DNA of 64,000 nucleotides, taken from the NCBI GenBank assembly GCA_964483455.1, contig CAZACK010000003.1:39440-103439 (forward strand), in the 5' to 3' direction. The notes under the pieces were generated by a model. It saw nothing but the letters and a program-made list of their open reading frames with translations, was not told the origin of the DNA and made no database searches. The translations under genes and the position numbers were made by a program. Below, piece after piece: positions 56,249 to 64,000 of the stretch. The stretch is from CAYZJD01 sp964483455 (GTDB lineage Bacteria; Acidobacteriota; Terriglobia; Bryobacterales; Bryobacteraceae). Every line of letters begins with the position of its first letter. The stretch's first letter is position 1.

Positions 56249-58390
56249 TTACTCCATCAGCCCCGTCACCGGGATATTCTTCGACTTCGCGTAGTCCTCG
56301 ATCGCCGCGCGGAGCTTCTTGCGCCATGCCGGCAGCCCGATGCTGCGCTCCGGCGCCATCATGTAACCCATGTCCGCCGTGCGGTCCGCCCAGTGGTCCT
56401 TGGTGTCGTCCAGGATGTGGACGAAGTGCCTCCCGCCAACGGACTGCCCCTTCGGAAACCGGCTCTTCTCGAAGACCGCGACGAGGTCGCCGAAAATCCG
56501 CTCGCCTTCGGCTTCCAGCCGCGCCGCGATGTTGTGCGGCGAGACGAGCCGGGCCAGAGCTTCTTTCGGATCCTTCTGCACCGTGGCCTCGGAGAGTTCC
56601 CGTTCCGCGCGCGCCAGGCCGGCCAGCAAACTCCAGTGGTGGCCCATGAACCTGGCGAGCGACAGGAAGACCTCGAGGTTGTAACGGTTCCGTTCCGCCT
56701 TGCCGAAGCACTCCTGAAGAGCGTGCAGGAGTTGCTCGTTCTCGGCGGCGCGCGTCCGCGCCTCGTCCAGGAACTTGCGATACCGCGCCGCGAATGCCGG
56801 CTGGAAGACAAGCCCGGACGCGGGCACTGGCGGCGGCGTCAGCGTCATGTCCCACCTGATCGCGTCGATGACGCCTTTGCGTCCGTCCCAGTTGGCATAG
56901 GCAAAGCCGCGTGTGCGCGATCGTACCCGGTCCCAGGTCCGCTCCCAGGCCCGAGCCTGGCTGTGCATCGTCTGGTAGATCTCGGCCATACCCTCGACGT
57001 TCGGCCCGTAGTAAAGGCGCATGAACTCGACGGCGTGCTGCTCGGGGCTCGGGCGGCCGCGGCTCCATCCGTACTGCGCCACCGCTGACCAGCCGAGCCA
57101 GAACGTCTCGTTGTGCAGGCCCGAGTCGCCCCACGCCGCGCCGAACACCCCGATCGGCCGGCCTTTCCACACGCGGCCGTGCGAAATGGTTTCGAAGGCG
57201 CCCCGCAGCCTCGAGAAGTGGTCGGGGAACAGCTTCTCGTCGCCCTGCATCGACGTGTAGGCAAGCTGGCGCATGCCGAGCATGTTCTCGGTTTCCAGAT
57301 ACTCCGGCTCGCCGATCACCCCGTCAATGAGATCGGGGGGCAGCAGCTTCACGTGCTCCGCGAGCAGCGGGTACTCGACCCACGCCAGCATCCGCCTCCC
57401 GCGCGCGGCCAGGAACTCGTGCGCGCGCCTGGCGAACTCAGCCCACTTGAGGCTCCGGTTCACTGGATTGTACGGTTCCTTGCATTTGCTGCCGATGCCC
57501 GCGTAGTAGACCTCGTCGGTGGACACGAAGAAGTACTCGACGCCCTTGGTCGCCTTGATCACGTCGTCGTACATCGAGAAGATCAGATCGTACGTGCGGG
57601 GGTCGCACAGGTCCGAGAGGTAGTTGTTGCCGTCGGCGCGCAGATCGGCGAACTGCGGGTGCTTCAGCACATAGGCCATGTGCGCCGGCGACTGGATGAC
57701 GGGCACGACCTGGATGTAGCGCTCGAGGCCGTAGTCCACGATCTCCTGCAACTCGGCCGTGGTGAACGCGCCCGGCGCGCCGATGATCGGATTCGACGGG
57801 TACTCGAACTTGTCCTCCAGCTCGAAGCCGATCATGTTGACCTTCATCCGGGCAGACCAGTCGAGGTAGCGCTTCAGCGTCTCCATCCGGTCCTGGTGAT
57901 GCTTGGTGTCCCAATGAAGAAAGCGAAGCTGAAACGCCGGCCAGTCCTCGATGACGGCGTTGGGGACGACCGGGCTGCCGGACGGGTCGCGCCGGACAAG
58001 CTGGAGGAGCGTCTGAACGCCGTAGAACAGGCCGGGATCGCCGTTGCCGGCGATTTCGATGCCGGCGTCGCCGATGGTCAGGCGGTACGCCTGGCGATCG
58101 ACGCCCGGCTCGGCGTTTGTCGTGACCGCGCCCGGTGTCACCGCCAGCCGGATCCTGCGATTCCCTGGCGCCAGGGGCAGTTCCTGCCGCAGCGTACGCG
58201 CGGCGATGTGGTGTTCGCTGATCCCGGCAGTCTCGACCCGCCAGCCCGAATCAAGCCGCACCTCCCCGCCGGCCAGCTTCACGTGCCGTGGGGTGGGAAC
58301 GACCGACCACCCCTGCGCCCACAACTCCGTCACTTGCTGCCCGAGCAGCGACGCACTGCCGATCACCAACAGCAACAGCAACCTGACCAT
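56249..58390 (-). CDS. GH20-like beta-N-acetylhexosaminidase, exported (paralogue 2)
   Basis: A 713-residue exported enzyme, leader LLLLLVIGSASLLGQ. It matches the gene at 1669-3879 along its whole length: FLHWDTKHHQDRMETLKRYL, FELEDKFEYPSNPIIGAPGA and IQVVPVIQSPAHMAYVLKHP are identical, and FFVSTDEVYYAG carries the Asp-Glu pair. Differences concentrate in the N-terminal beta domain and the ends. It lies 6 bases before DUF4091 and 30 bases after the sulfatase-like gene, where the whole spacer is a CAGAG repeat that supplies AGAGGA as ribosome binding site, three bases before the ATG at 58390. Predicted to release N-acetylhexosamines from glycans. Confidence 0.86.
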   Translation of the reverse strand: MVRLLLLLVIGSASLLGQQVTELWAQGWSVVPTPRHVKLAGGEVRLDSGWRVETAGISEHHIAARTLRQELPLAPGNRRIRLAVTPGAVTTNAEPGVDRQAYRLTIGDAGIEIAGNGDPGLFYGVQTLLQLVRRDPSGSPVVPNAVIEDWPAFQLRFLHWDTKHHQDRMETLKRYLDWSARMKVNMIGFELEDKFEYPSNPIIGAPGAFTTAELQEIVDYGLERYIQVVPVIQSPAHMAYVLKHPQFADLRADGNNYLSDLCDPRTYDLIFSMYDDVIKATKGVEYFFVSTDEVYYAGIGSKCKEPYNPVNRSLKWAEFARRAHEFLAARGRRMLAWVEYPLLAEHVKLLPPDLIDGVIGEPEYLETENMLGMRQLAYTSMQGDEKLFPDHFSRLRGAFETISHGRVWKGRPIGVFGAAWGDSGLHNETFWLGWSAVAQYGWSRGRPSPEQHAVEFMRLYYGPNVEGMAEIYQTMHSQARAWERTWDRVRSRTRGFAYANWDGRKGVIDAIRWDMTLTPPPVPASGLVFQPAFAARYRKFLDEARTRAAENEQLLHALQECFGKAERNRYNLEVFLSLARFMGHHWSLLAGLARAERELSEATVQKDPKEALARLVSPHNIAARLEAEGERIFGDLVAVFEKSRFPKGQSVGGRHFVHILDDTKDHWADRTADMGYMMAPERSIGLPAWRKKLRAAIEDYAKSKNIPVTGLME

Positions 58391-58393
58391 GTA

Positions 58394-58424
58394 TCCTCTG
58401 CGTCCTTCGCGACTCTGCGGTTAA
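58394..58424 (-). repeat. CAGAG interspersed repeat, copy 4, forming the spacer between two operon genes
   Basis: In minus orientation it starts TTAACCGCAGAGTCGCGAAG and ends GACGCAGAGGA. Its TTAA contains the TAA stop codon of the sulfatase-like gene (58421-58423) and its AGAGGA is the ribosome binding site of the second GH20 gene (ATG 58390). Confidence 0.8.
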
Positions 58425-60742
58425 TTCCCCTTCTTCCCTCCCAAGTATCCAAGGCTCCGCAACCGCTCGATGCTCTCCGGATCCAGCGTTGTCGTCCCGC
58501 CCGGCCCGACGAGTTTCCGCACCTGCCTCTGGCCGTCAATCCACCGCTCGATCTCCGCCCGGAACTGCCGGGTCACCTCCGGATGCTGCGCCGCCACATC
58601 CCGGGTTTCCGCCCGATCCGTGCGGCGATCGTACAACTCGACTTCGTTCAACCCCGCCCGCTTGGCCTGGGTGCGGTAGAGGAACTTCCAGTTCTGGTCA
58701 AGCAGCGCGAACGTATCCGTGCTGTACTCCGGCGCGAACCCTTTCGGACTCGGGTGCGCGAACCGCGACGACGCCACGTATCCTTGCCGCCGGAACGGCT
58801 GTCCCTTGATCAGCGGGACCAGGCTCTGTCCCTGAACCACGCCGTCCGCCGGAATGTCGAGCAGCTCCAGCACCGTCGGCATCAAGTCGATCAACTGCAC
58901 CGGCTCCTGAATTTGCTTCGGCGCTGCCAGCAGCTTGGGGTTCCACATCAGAAACACGTTGTGAGTCAGCTCGTGGTAGAGCGAGTGGCCGTGCGCGGTG
59001 TAGCCGTGCTCCCAGAATTCTTCGCCGTGGTCGGAGACCACGATCACCAGCGTGTTGTCAAGGATTCCAAGCTGCCGCAGCTTGTCAACCAAGAGCTCGA
59101 GGCTGTGGTCGTTGTGCAGGATCTCGCCGTCGTACCGGTCGATCGCTTTCCGGATGAAGCTGTCCGGGTCGAGGCCCTTGGCCTTGCAGTTCGCCCGCGT
59201 GAAGACGGCGCCACCGCCATACTGGGCTTGATTGCGCAGGCCAGTGTAGTCGCGGTTGAATTTCTCTGTGTCCGCCGGGTTCGCCCACTTCTCCTCGAAG
59301 CCGGCCGGCGGCCGGTAGGGAGCGTGGGGATCGGTCGCGTGCGCGTACAGGAAGAAAGGCTCGTGGCGATGCTGCTCCAGCCACGGAAACAGCACCTTGT
59401 TCAGGGCCGCGGAATCGGTGCCGCGATCCGCCGCATCGGAGCGGAACCGGTGCACCACCGGGTATTCCATCATGTAGTCGAAGCCCCGCTGGAGCCCGCT
59501 GGCTTTGCCGGCAAACGGGTTGGTGACCACGCTCGCGGTGACGTAGCCGGCGGCGCGCATGCGCTCGGCGAACGTCTTCACGCCGGCCGGGATCGTGTCG
59601 GTGTCGCGGACCAGGCCCGTAGTGTACGTGTGCAGCGAGGTCATCATCGCCGGAACGGAGGCCTTCGTCCAGGGGGCTTGTGCGTGCGAATCCTCGAACA
59701 CGACCGCCCCGGCACCGAACTTCTTGAGGAACGGCGTGGTGTCGCGGGCGTAGCCGTAAAGGCTGGTGTGATCGGGCCGGAGGGTGCAGACGAGGTAGAG
59801 CAGCACGTTCGGGCGCGCCTTTGGCGTCGCGGTCGTCAGCAGCGGATTCGCCCAAAGGCCGACCGCGCCGAACTGATCCGAGCGCGTCTCGAAGACCAGC
59901 TTCAGATTCTGCCCGGCGAAACTCGAAAGGTCGGCTTCGGCGTCTTCCCACACCTCGGCATCGGCAACGGTCCTGCGGAACAGCTCTGTGGAGGACGCGC
60001 CGGCGAGGACGCGGAAGGTGACCGGCTTCTGCTTGTCGGCGATCCCCAGGCCGAAGTGCAGCCGGCCGTTCCGGGGGATGCGCACCTCGTAGGTGACGGT
60101 CGATGGCGCCTGCGCGTAGAGCACGTTGCGGTACTCGTCGCGCTTGCCGAGGAACTGCCGGCCGGCTGCGCTCGTGAACCTGGCTTTCCTCGGCGCCAGC
60201 TCGATGAAGTCGATGGCGACCAGGGCGGTGAGGCTGTCGGTGGGCATGATCGCCAGTGGCCGGCTGCCGCGCGGCGCGTCGATGTTCACATCGAACCGGT
60301 AGACCTGGAACTGGCCCGGCGGGCCGAGCGGCTTCTTGAATTCGTCGGGGCCAATCCGGAGCTTCACCTCCTGGCCTCCTTCGGCCATCATGCGGATCCG
60401 TACGCTCTCGTACAGCCCCCAGTCGATGGCGAAGTCCTTCGGAGAGAGGATGACGGGAGTCCCGTCGTCCCCCTGGAGGATCAGGTCGCCCTGACGCAGG
60501 CCCATCCGCCCGCGGAGAAGTCCCCAGGACACGCTGGCATCGAAGTTCTTCCAGACGACCGGCTCTGCCACACGCGCCGAAACGGCCTGCTGCGGGGCCG
60601 AAACCGTGGCGTCGGAGGTAAGCTGGTCATCGAAGCGGTAGATCCGAGGAACCTCAGCCGGTTGCGCCGGTGGTTGCGCCCTGCGGCAGGCCGACGCCAG
60701 GAGCAGAAGGAAGAGAAGGGGGATGCCGCAGCATCCACGCAT
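58421..60742 (-). CDS. Sulfatase-like (alkaline phosphatase superfamily) lipoprotein with altered active site
   Basis: A 773-residue exported protein. ATG 60742 starts GIPLLFLLLLASAC, a clear lipobox; upstream in-frame codons run through the repeat hairpin and are not preferred. Residues ~30-270 form two beta-sandwich-like parts (VRIRMMAEGGQEVKLRIGP, LKLVFETRSDQFGAVGLW). The superfamily domain then starts NVLLYLVCTLRPDHTSLYGY. The usual first metal-ligand Asp (DTLRxDH) is Cys here, and the C/S-x-P-x-R site is SVPAMM (Arg replaced by Met). Later ligands VVSDHGEEFWEHG are intact. It may hydrolyse phosphate or sulphate esters in a modified way or be inactive. First minus-strand gene after the CRTAC protein, 122 bases downstream. 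Confidence 0.83.
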   Translation of the reverse strand: MRGCCGIPLLFLLLLASACRRAQPPAQPAEVPRIYRFDDQLTSDATVSAPQQAVSARVAEPVVWKNFDASVSWGLLRGRMGLRQGDLILQGDDGTPVILSPKDFAIDWGLYESVRIRMMAEGGQEVKLRIGPDEFKKPLGPPGQFQVYRFDVNIDAPRGSRPLAIMPTDSLTALVAIDFIELAPRKARFTSAAGRQFLGKRDEYRNVLYAQAPSTVTYEVRIPRNGRLHFGLGIADKQKPVTFRVLAGASSTELFRRTVADAEVWEDAEADLSSFAGQNLKLVFETRSDQFGAVGLWANPLLTTATPKARPNVLLYLVCTLRPDHTSLYGYARDTTPFLKKFGAGAVVFEDSHAQAPWTKASVPAMMTSLHTYTTGLVRDTDTIPAGVKTFAERMRAAGYVTASVVTNPFAGKASGLQRGFDYMMEYPVVHRFRSDAADRGTDSAALNKVLFPWLEQHRHEPFFLYAHATDPHAPYRPPAGFEEKWANPADTEKFNRDYTGLRNQAQYGGGAVFTRANCKAKGLDPDSFIRKAIDRYDGEILHNDHSLELLVDKLRQLGILDNTLVIVVSDHGEEFWEHGYTAHGHSLYHELTHNVFLMWNPKLLAAPKQIQEPVQLIDLMPTVLELLDIPADGVVQGQSLVPLIKGQPFRRQGYVASSRFAHPSPKGFAPEYSTDTFALLDQNWKFLYRTQAKRAGLNEVELYDRRTDRAETRDVAAQHPEVTRQFRAEIERWIDGQRQVRKLVGPGGTTTLDPESIERLRSLGYLGGKKGN

Positions 60743-60757
60743 CGAAACGAGCCGGTT

Positions 60758-60840
60758 CAGCCGCCGATGAACGCCGATGAACGCCGACGAATGGTTCGTC
60801 TCCAATGGTATCGGCGTCCATCGGCGTGCATCGGCGGCTG
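60758..60840. repeat. Inverted repeat of the ATCGGCG interspersed family (31-base arms)
   Basis: Left arm 60758-60788 starts CAGCCGCCGATGAACGCCGA; right arm 60810-60840 ends CATCGGCGGCTG. The arms pair at about 28 of 31 positions around a 21-base loop and each contains two to three copies of a GATGNACGCC unit. It lies between the CRTAC and sulfatase-like genes, just upstream of the latter's ATG. No T-run follows on either strand. Confidence 0.85.
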
Positions 60841-60864
60841 AGAGAATCTGCGCGGGACAGAACA

Positions 60865-62625
60865 TTAGCCCGACCCTCCGTTGGCCGCGCCGGTTCCTTC
60901 CTTCAACACCACGAGACGATCCGGGCGGAGGTCGCCGAATGTCTCCTTCCTGCCGTTCGGCCAGTGAACGACCAGCGACTCCGGTGGGGCCGCTCGCAAG
61001 TCGTTGTCGTCTCCGAGCCCGAAGTGGACGCGAGGATCACAGGAGCTGAGGTAGCTGCCGTCGGTCGAGACGCGGCGCAACGCGGGCGCGCGGCCTCGGC
61101 GGTGCAAGGCCACCACCGCGCCCATAGCGTCGCGGTTGACCGACACACCCTCGAGGCGAACCTGGAGCCAGTGCTTCCTGCTTCCCGCGTGGTTCAACAC
61201 CAGCCGGACCGGGCCGTTGCAGTTGGAAACCACGATGTCGATGTCGCCGTCGTTGTCGATGTCGCCGAACGCCGCGCCGCGGCTCACTTCCGACAGCTCG
61301 AATACCGGGCCGCCAGCGGCGCTCACGTCCTGGTACCGCTTGCCATCGAACCAATACAACGACTTCTTTTGATGGTACGGGAATGGATCGCCGCGCAGTT
61401 CCTCGAGCAGCATCACCGCGCCGTTGGCGACGAAGATGTCCAGCCCCCCGTCGTTGTCGTAGTCGAACCAGCGGGTGCCGAAGCCCGTGTACGGCCGGCT
61501 CGACGCCCCGAGTCCGAACAGGTCCGTCGCGTCCTCGAAGTTGCCGGAACCGTCGTTGAGGTACAGGGTATTCGTCTGCTGCCGGAGATTGGTCTTGAAG
61601 ATGTCGAAATCGCCGTCGCCGTCGAAGTCCTCCGTCGTCACGCCCATGCCCGACTCCAACTGGCCGTTGCCGTCGTAAGCGCTGCCGGTCAGCAGGGCCA
61701 CGTCTTCGAAGGTTCCGTCCGCGCGGTTTCGCCAAAGCTGGTTCGGCGTCATGTCGTTGGCGACGTAGATATCGGTCCAGCCGTCGCGGTCAAAATCGGC
61801 GCAGATGACGCCGAGCCCGTGCCCGTATGCCTTGAGGAGGCCCGCCTGTCGCGTCACGTCGCGGAAGCGGCCGCCGCCTTCGTTCCGGAACAGGCGATCG
61901 GGCAGCGCGAAGTAGGCCGTGGGCGAGCAGTAATCACGCTCGCCGGTGCGGGCGCGGCATCGCTTATTGTTTCTCTCAGTAAAGGTGTTGTAGTGGGCAA
62001 CGTACAGGTCGAGGTCGCCGTCTTTATCGTAATCCACAAACGCGGCGCTCGCGCTGAAGGAGTTATCTTCCACTCCCGCCTGCTTCGTGACGTCGGTGAA
62101 CGTGCCGTCGCCGTTATTGCGGTAGAGGACGTTCGGGCCGAAGTTGGTCACGTAAAGATCGGGGTCGCCGTCGTTGTCGTAGTCGCCGGCGATGGCGCCG
62201 TTGCCGAATCCCGCGTGGCCGACGCCGGCCGCCTCGGTGACGTCGGTGAACCGGAGCTTGCCGGAGGGCACGATCTCGTTGCGAAACAGGCGGTTGCCCG
62301 GCCAGTGCTCCTTCGGCGGAGGGAACAGGCTGTCTTCGGGCTTCTTGCCCGGCTCAAGGACGTTTCCCTGGATGAGGTAGACGTCCAGATCACCGTCGCC
62401 GTCGTAGTCAAAGACCGCAACTCCCGGCGACATGACTTCCAGCAGGTAGAACTGCCCCGTGGCGCCGGGGAAGTGGCGGAAGTTCAGGCCGGTTTCGGCG
62501 GCGGCGTCGGTGAAGGCGGCGGGCGGCTCGGCGCCCGGGCCCGAGGAGGTTGGGCGCTGGCGGCACCCAACGGCCGCCAGAACGGGAAGGAGCAGGATGA
62601 AGAGGAGGAGCAGGCGGGCGATCAT
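60865..62625 (-). CDS. CRTAC1/ASPIC-UnbV family FG-GAP beta-propeller lipoprotein 2
   Basis: A 586-residue protein; leader LLLFILLLPVLAAVGC ends in a lipobox. FTDAAAETGLNFRHFPGATG is the family start. Calcium-type loops: DYDGDGDLDVYL, DYDNDGDPDLYV, DYDKDGDLDLYV, DFDRDGWTDIYV, DFDGDGDFDIFK, DYDNDGGLDIFV, DIDNDGDIDIVV. The ASPIC/UnbV domain runs from KHWLQVRLEGVSVNRDAMGA to SLVVHWPNGRKETF and the end. Its ATG overlaps the TGA of the TPR gene by four bases, as in the first pair, and the layout matches the gene at 40999-42723. Probably faces the periplasm or cell surface. Confidence 0.88.
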   Translation of the reverse strand: MIARLLLLFILLLPVLAAVGCRQRPTSSGPGAEPPAAFTDAAAETGLNFRHFPGATGQFYLLEVMSPGVAVFDYDGDGDLDVYLIQGNVLEPGKKPEDSLFPPPKEHWPGNRLFRNEIVPSGKLRFTDVTEAAGVGHAGFGNGAIAGDYDNDGDPDLYVTNFGPNVLYRNNGDGTFTDVTKQAGVEDNSFSASAAFVDYDKDGDLDLYVAHYNTFTERNNKRCRARTGERDYCSPTAYFALPDRLFRNEGGGRFRDVTRQAGLLKAYGHGLGVICADFDRDGWTDIYVANDMTPNQLWRNRADGTFEDVALLTGSAYDGNGQLESGMGVTTEDFDGDGDFDIFKTNLRQQTNTLYLNDGSGNFEDATDLFGLGASSRPYTGFGTRWFDYDNDGGLDIFVANGAVMLLEELRGDPFPYHQKKSLYWFDGKRYQDVSAAGGPVFELSEVSRGAAFGDIDNDGDIDIVVSNCNGPVRLVLNHAGSRKHWLQVRLEGVSVNRDAMGAVVALHRRGRAPALRRVSTDGSYLSSCDPRVHFGLGDDNDLRAAPPESLVVHWPNGRKETFGDLRPDRLVVLKEGTGAANGGSG

Positions 62626-64000
62626 TGGGTGGCTGGCATCCCCTCGATTAACTTCAGGTCCTGGTCAAGCTGCGCCAGCAAGTCGGCCATGCCGCGCTCG
62701 GTGGCGCGCCGGCGTGCCTCGTTGGCGTAATGAAGCGCTCGCTCGCGGTTCCCGGCCTCAGCATAGCCTCGCGCGAGCGCGCGCATGAACCGCGGCGTCT
62801 GCGGGTCCTCGATGCGGACCGTTTCATGCAGGTGCTTCAGGCCTTCGTCGGGCTGCCCGGAGCGAAGCAGTGCGACGCCCAGGTGGAAGTGGGCCCGCCG
62901 GTGGTAGGGGTTGGCCTGGAGCGCCGCGCGATAGTGTCCGGCCGCTTCGTCGCGCTGCTGCTTCCTCTCCAGGGCGAGCCCGAGCTGGACATGGGCGTCG
63001 GCGTACTGCGGCCGGATCGAGAGCGCCTTCCGAAACGACGCCTCGGCTTTGTCGAGATCTCCCTGGAGCAAGCGGATCAGGCCCCAGTTGTAGTGCGCCA
63101 GCACGTTCTTCGGATCGATGCGCAGCGCGGCTCGGTAGTGTTCTTCGGCTTTGGCCGGTTGTCCAAGCTCCCAGTAGACGCCGATAAGGTTGGCGTGCGC
63201 GGAGACCAGTCCAGGCTGGCTTTGGAGAGAACGCTCAAGCTCCGCGGCGGCACGCGCCAGGCCGGACACCGGCAAGGTCGCCTCCGGACCCGCCGTGACG
63301 GGCTTCTGGGGCAGCACGGCGTTCACCGCTTCGAGCGCCGGGTCCAGCGACGGCTGCGGCACGTGCTTCAGGTCTTCGAAGCGACGGAGGGCGGCCTGCG
63401 CGTTCTGCTTTTCTCCGATCCGGTTGAGGGCGAGGCCGAGCGCGTAGTGAGCGGCGCCGTAATTCTTCGCCAGATCGGTGGCTGTCCGGTAGGCGCTCAC
63501 CGCAGCCGGCCAGTCATTCTTNNNNNNNNNNGCGGCCTAGGCTGTAGTGGGCGGAGGCGAGGCGCGGGTCGAGTCGGAGCGCCTCGCGAACGGATTGCTC
63601 GCTCCCGGCCAGGTCGCCTTCTTCCAGAAGGAGAGCCGCCAGGCGGACGCGAGCCGGCGAATTGTCCGGAGAAAGCGTTACCGCATGGCGCGTGAAAGCA
63701 AGAGCCTCCGCGCGCTTGCCAAGCGACTCGGCAGCAACACCGAGATAGTACGGCCAACGGAAGTCGTTCGGAGCGAGCGCCCGCGCGCGCTGGTAGCACT
63801 GCTCGGCGGGCGGCCACTTCCTGTGTGCGTGCAGCAACATGCAAAAGCGGCCTACTGTCTCCGCATCGTCCGGACTGCGCGCGGCTTCCTCGCGGGCAGC
63901 GCGGATGCGGGGACGCGCCGCCGGCCGGAACTCGGACAGGTTCACCTCGGGCAAGGGCACCAGAACGGGGTCCGGCAGATCCGACTCCTTGGGTTCCGCC
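62622..64000 (-). CDS. TPR-repeat protein, partner of CRTAC protein 2 (partial, crosses an assembly gap)
   Basis: The frame runs off the right edge (it is open above GTG 63960, where it reads AEPKESDLPDPVL) and so the true start is outside. About ten TPR units are visible, for example PYYLGVAAESLGKRAEALAF, NLIGVYWELGQPAKAEEHYR and HYNWGLIRLLQGDLDKAEAS. The N run at 63522-63531 falls inside a TPR between YSLGR and KNDWPAAVSAYR. The two sides are one base out of frame with ten N; TPR spacing (G8 to A20) predicts four missing residues, so the gap should be 12 bases. The gene precedes the CRTAC gene and overlaps it by four bases. Confidence 0.8.
63522..63531. other. Assembly gap (10 N)
   Basis: Ten N inside the TPR gene. 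As written they break the reading frame; see the TPR entry for the predicted true length. Confidence 0.99.

Noticed and set aside
57113..60841. A plus-strand open frame of more than 1,200 codons
   Set aside because: It is entirely antisense to the second GH20 and sulfatase-like genes, has no ribosome binding site and a composition typical of high-GC shadow frames (His, Arg, Val, Leu rich).
1..64000. tRNA, rRNA, CRISPR arrays, transposases, integrases
   Set aside because: None recognised. The short repeats found are dispersed or inverted, not regularly spaced with unique spacers, and no transposase-like protein is encoded.

Overview
The window looks like chromosomal DNA of a high-GC soil-type acidobacterium of the Solibacter/Bryobacter kind. 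The evidence is two Oar-like TonB-dependent receptors with an N-terminal carboxypeptidase-regulatory domain, a secreted GH10 xylanase ending in the C-terminal domain known as TIGR03437 (common in Solibacter), many Tat- or Sec-exported hydrolases, CRTAC/ASPIC-UnbV beta-propeller proteins and DUF6599/DUF1624/DUF4091 proteins. The taxonomy is inferred from gene content only. There is no rRNA, tRNA, CRISPR array, insertion sequence or prophage that I can recognise. One 10-base run of N lies at 63522-63531.

Layout. 1-5.6 kb: edge of a TolB-like propeller gene, a DAHP synthase (aroF type), a GH20 hexosaminidase coupled to an amidohydrolase, and a divergent Tat-exported sugar isomerase-like protein. 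5.6-6.7 kb: a ParDE toxin-antitoxin pair facing a HigA-like antitoxin whose frame runs antisense through parE. 6.9-12.6 kb: housekeeping on the minus strand (membrane protein, YprB-like nuclease, ABC-F ATPase, accD, cobO, rlmH). 12.8-18.2 kb: a plus-strand cluster of an FHA-GAF-PP2C phosphatase, a 924-residue P-loop ATPase of unknown function and an MscS channel. 18.5-21 kb: GH10 xylanase. 21-22.4 kb: a MNT/HEPN toxin-antitoxin pair and a decayed Uma2 gene, bracketed by a diverged duplicate of the thrS 5' end and thrS itself. 24.4-28.5 kb: small kinase, penicillin acylase, CorC/HlyC transporter. 28.6-38.6 kb: two Oar-like receptors flanking a VapBC remnant and a radical-SAM maturase/GH113-like pair. 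38.7-48.8 kb: TPR plus CRTAC pair, amidohydrolase, DUF362, ferredoxin-type aldo/keto reductase, DUF6599, folK, DUF1624.

48.9-64 kb is a nine-gene minus-strand run: TPR, CRTAC, sulfatase-like, second GH20, DUF4091, amino acid permease, M20 peptidase, DUF5060-type glycosidase, nucleoside hydrolase. Most junctions overlap or are under 10 bases, so it reads as one operon for uptake and breakdown of amino-sugar or glycopeptide material. The first GH20 gene is a clear paralogue of the one in this operon.

Points worth attention: (1) a short interspersed repeat (core TTAACCRCAGAG) that forms a rho-independent terminator in one place and supplies the stop codon of one gene and the ribosome binding site of the next in another; (2) a second repeat family forming a long hairpin and sitting at the break point of a truncated vapC; (3) the thrS 5'-end duplication around a toxin-antitoxin island; (4) the ATPase-MscS pair; (5) the TPR-CRTAC pair present twice, translationally coupled both times; (6) an eight-unit GGTTNNNN octamer repeat inside a nuclease gene.
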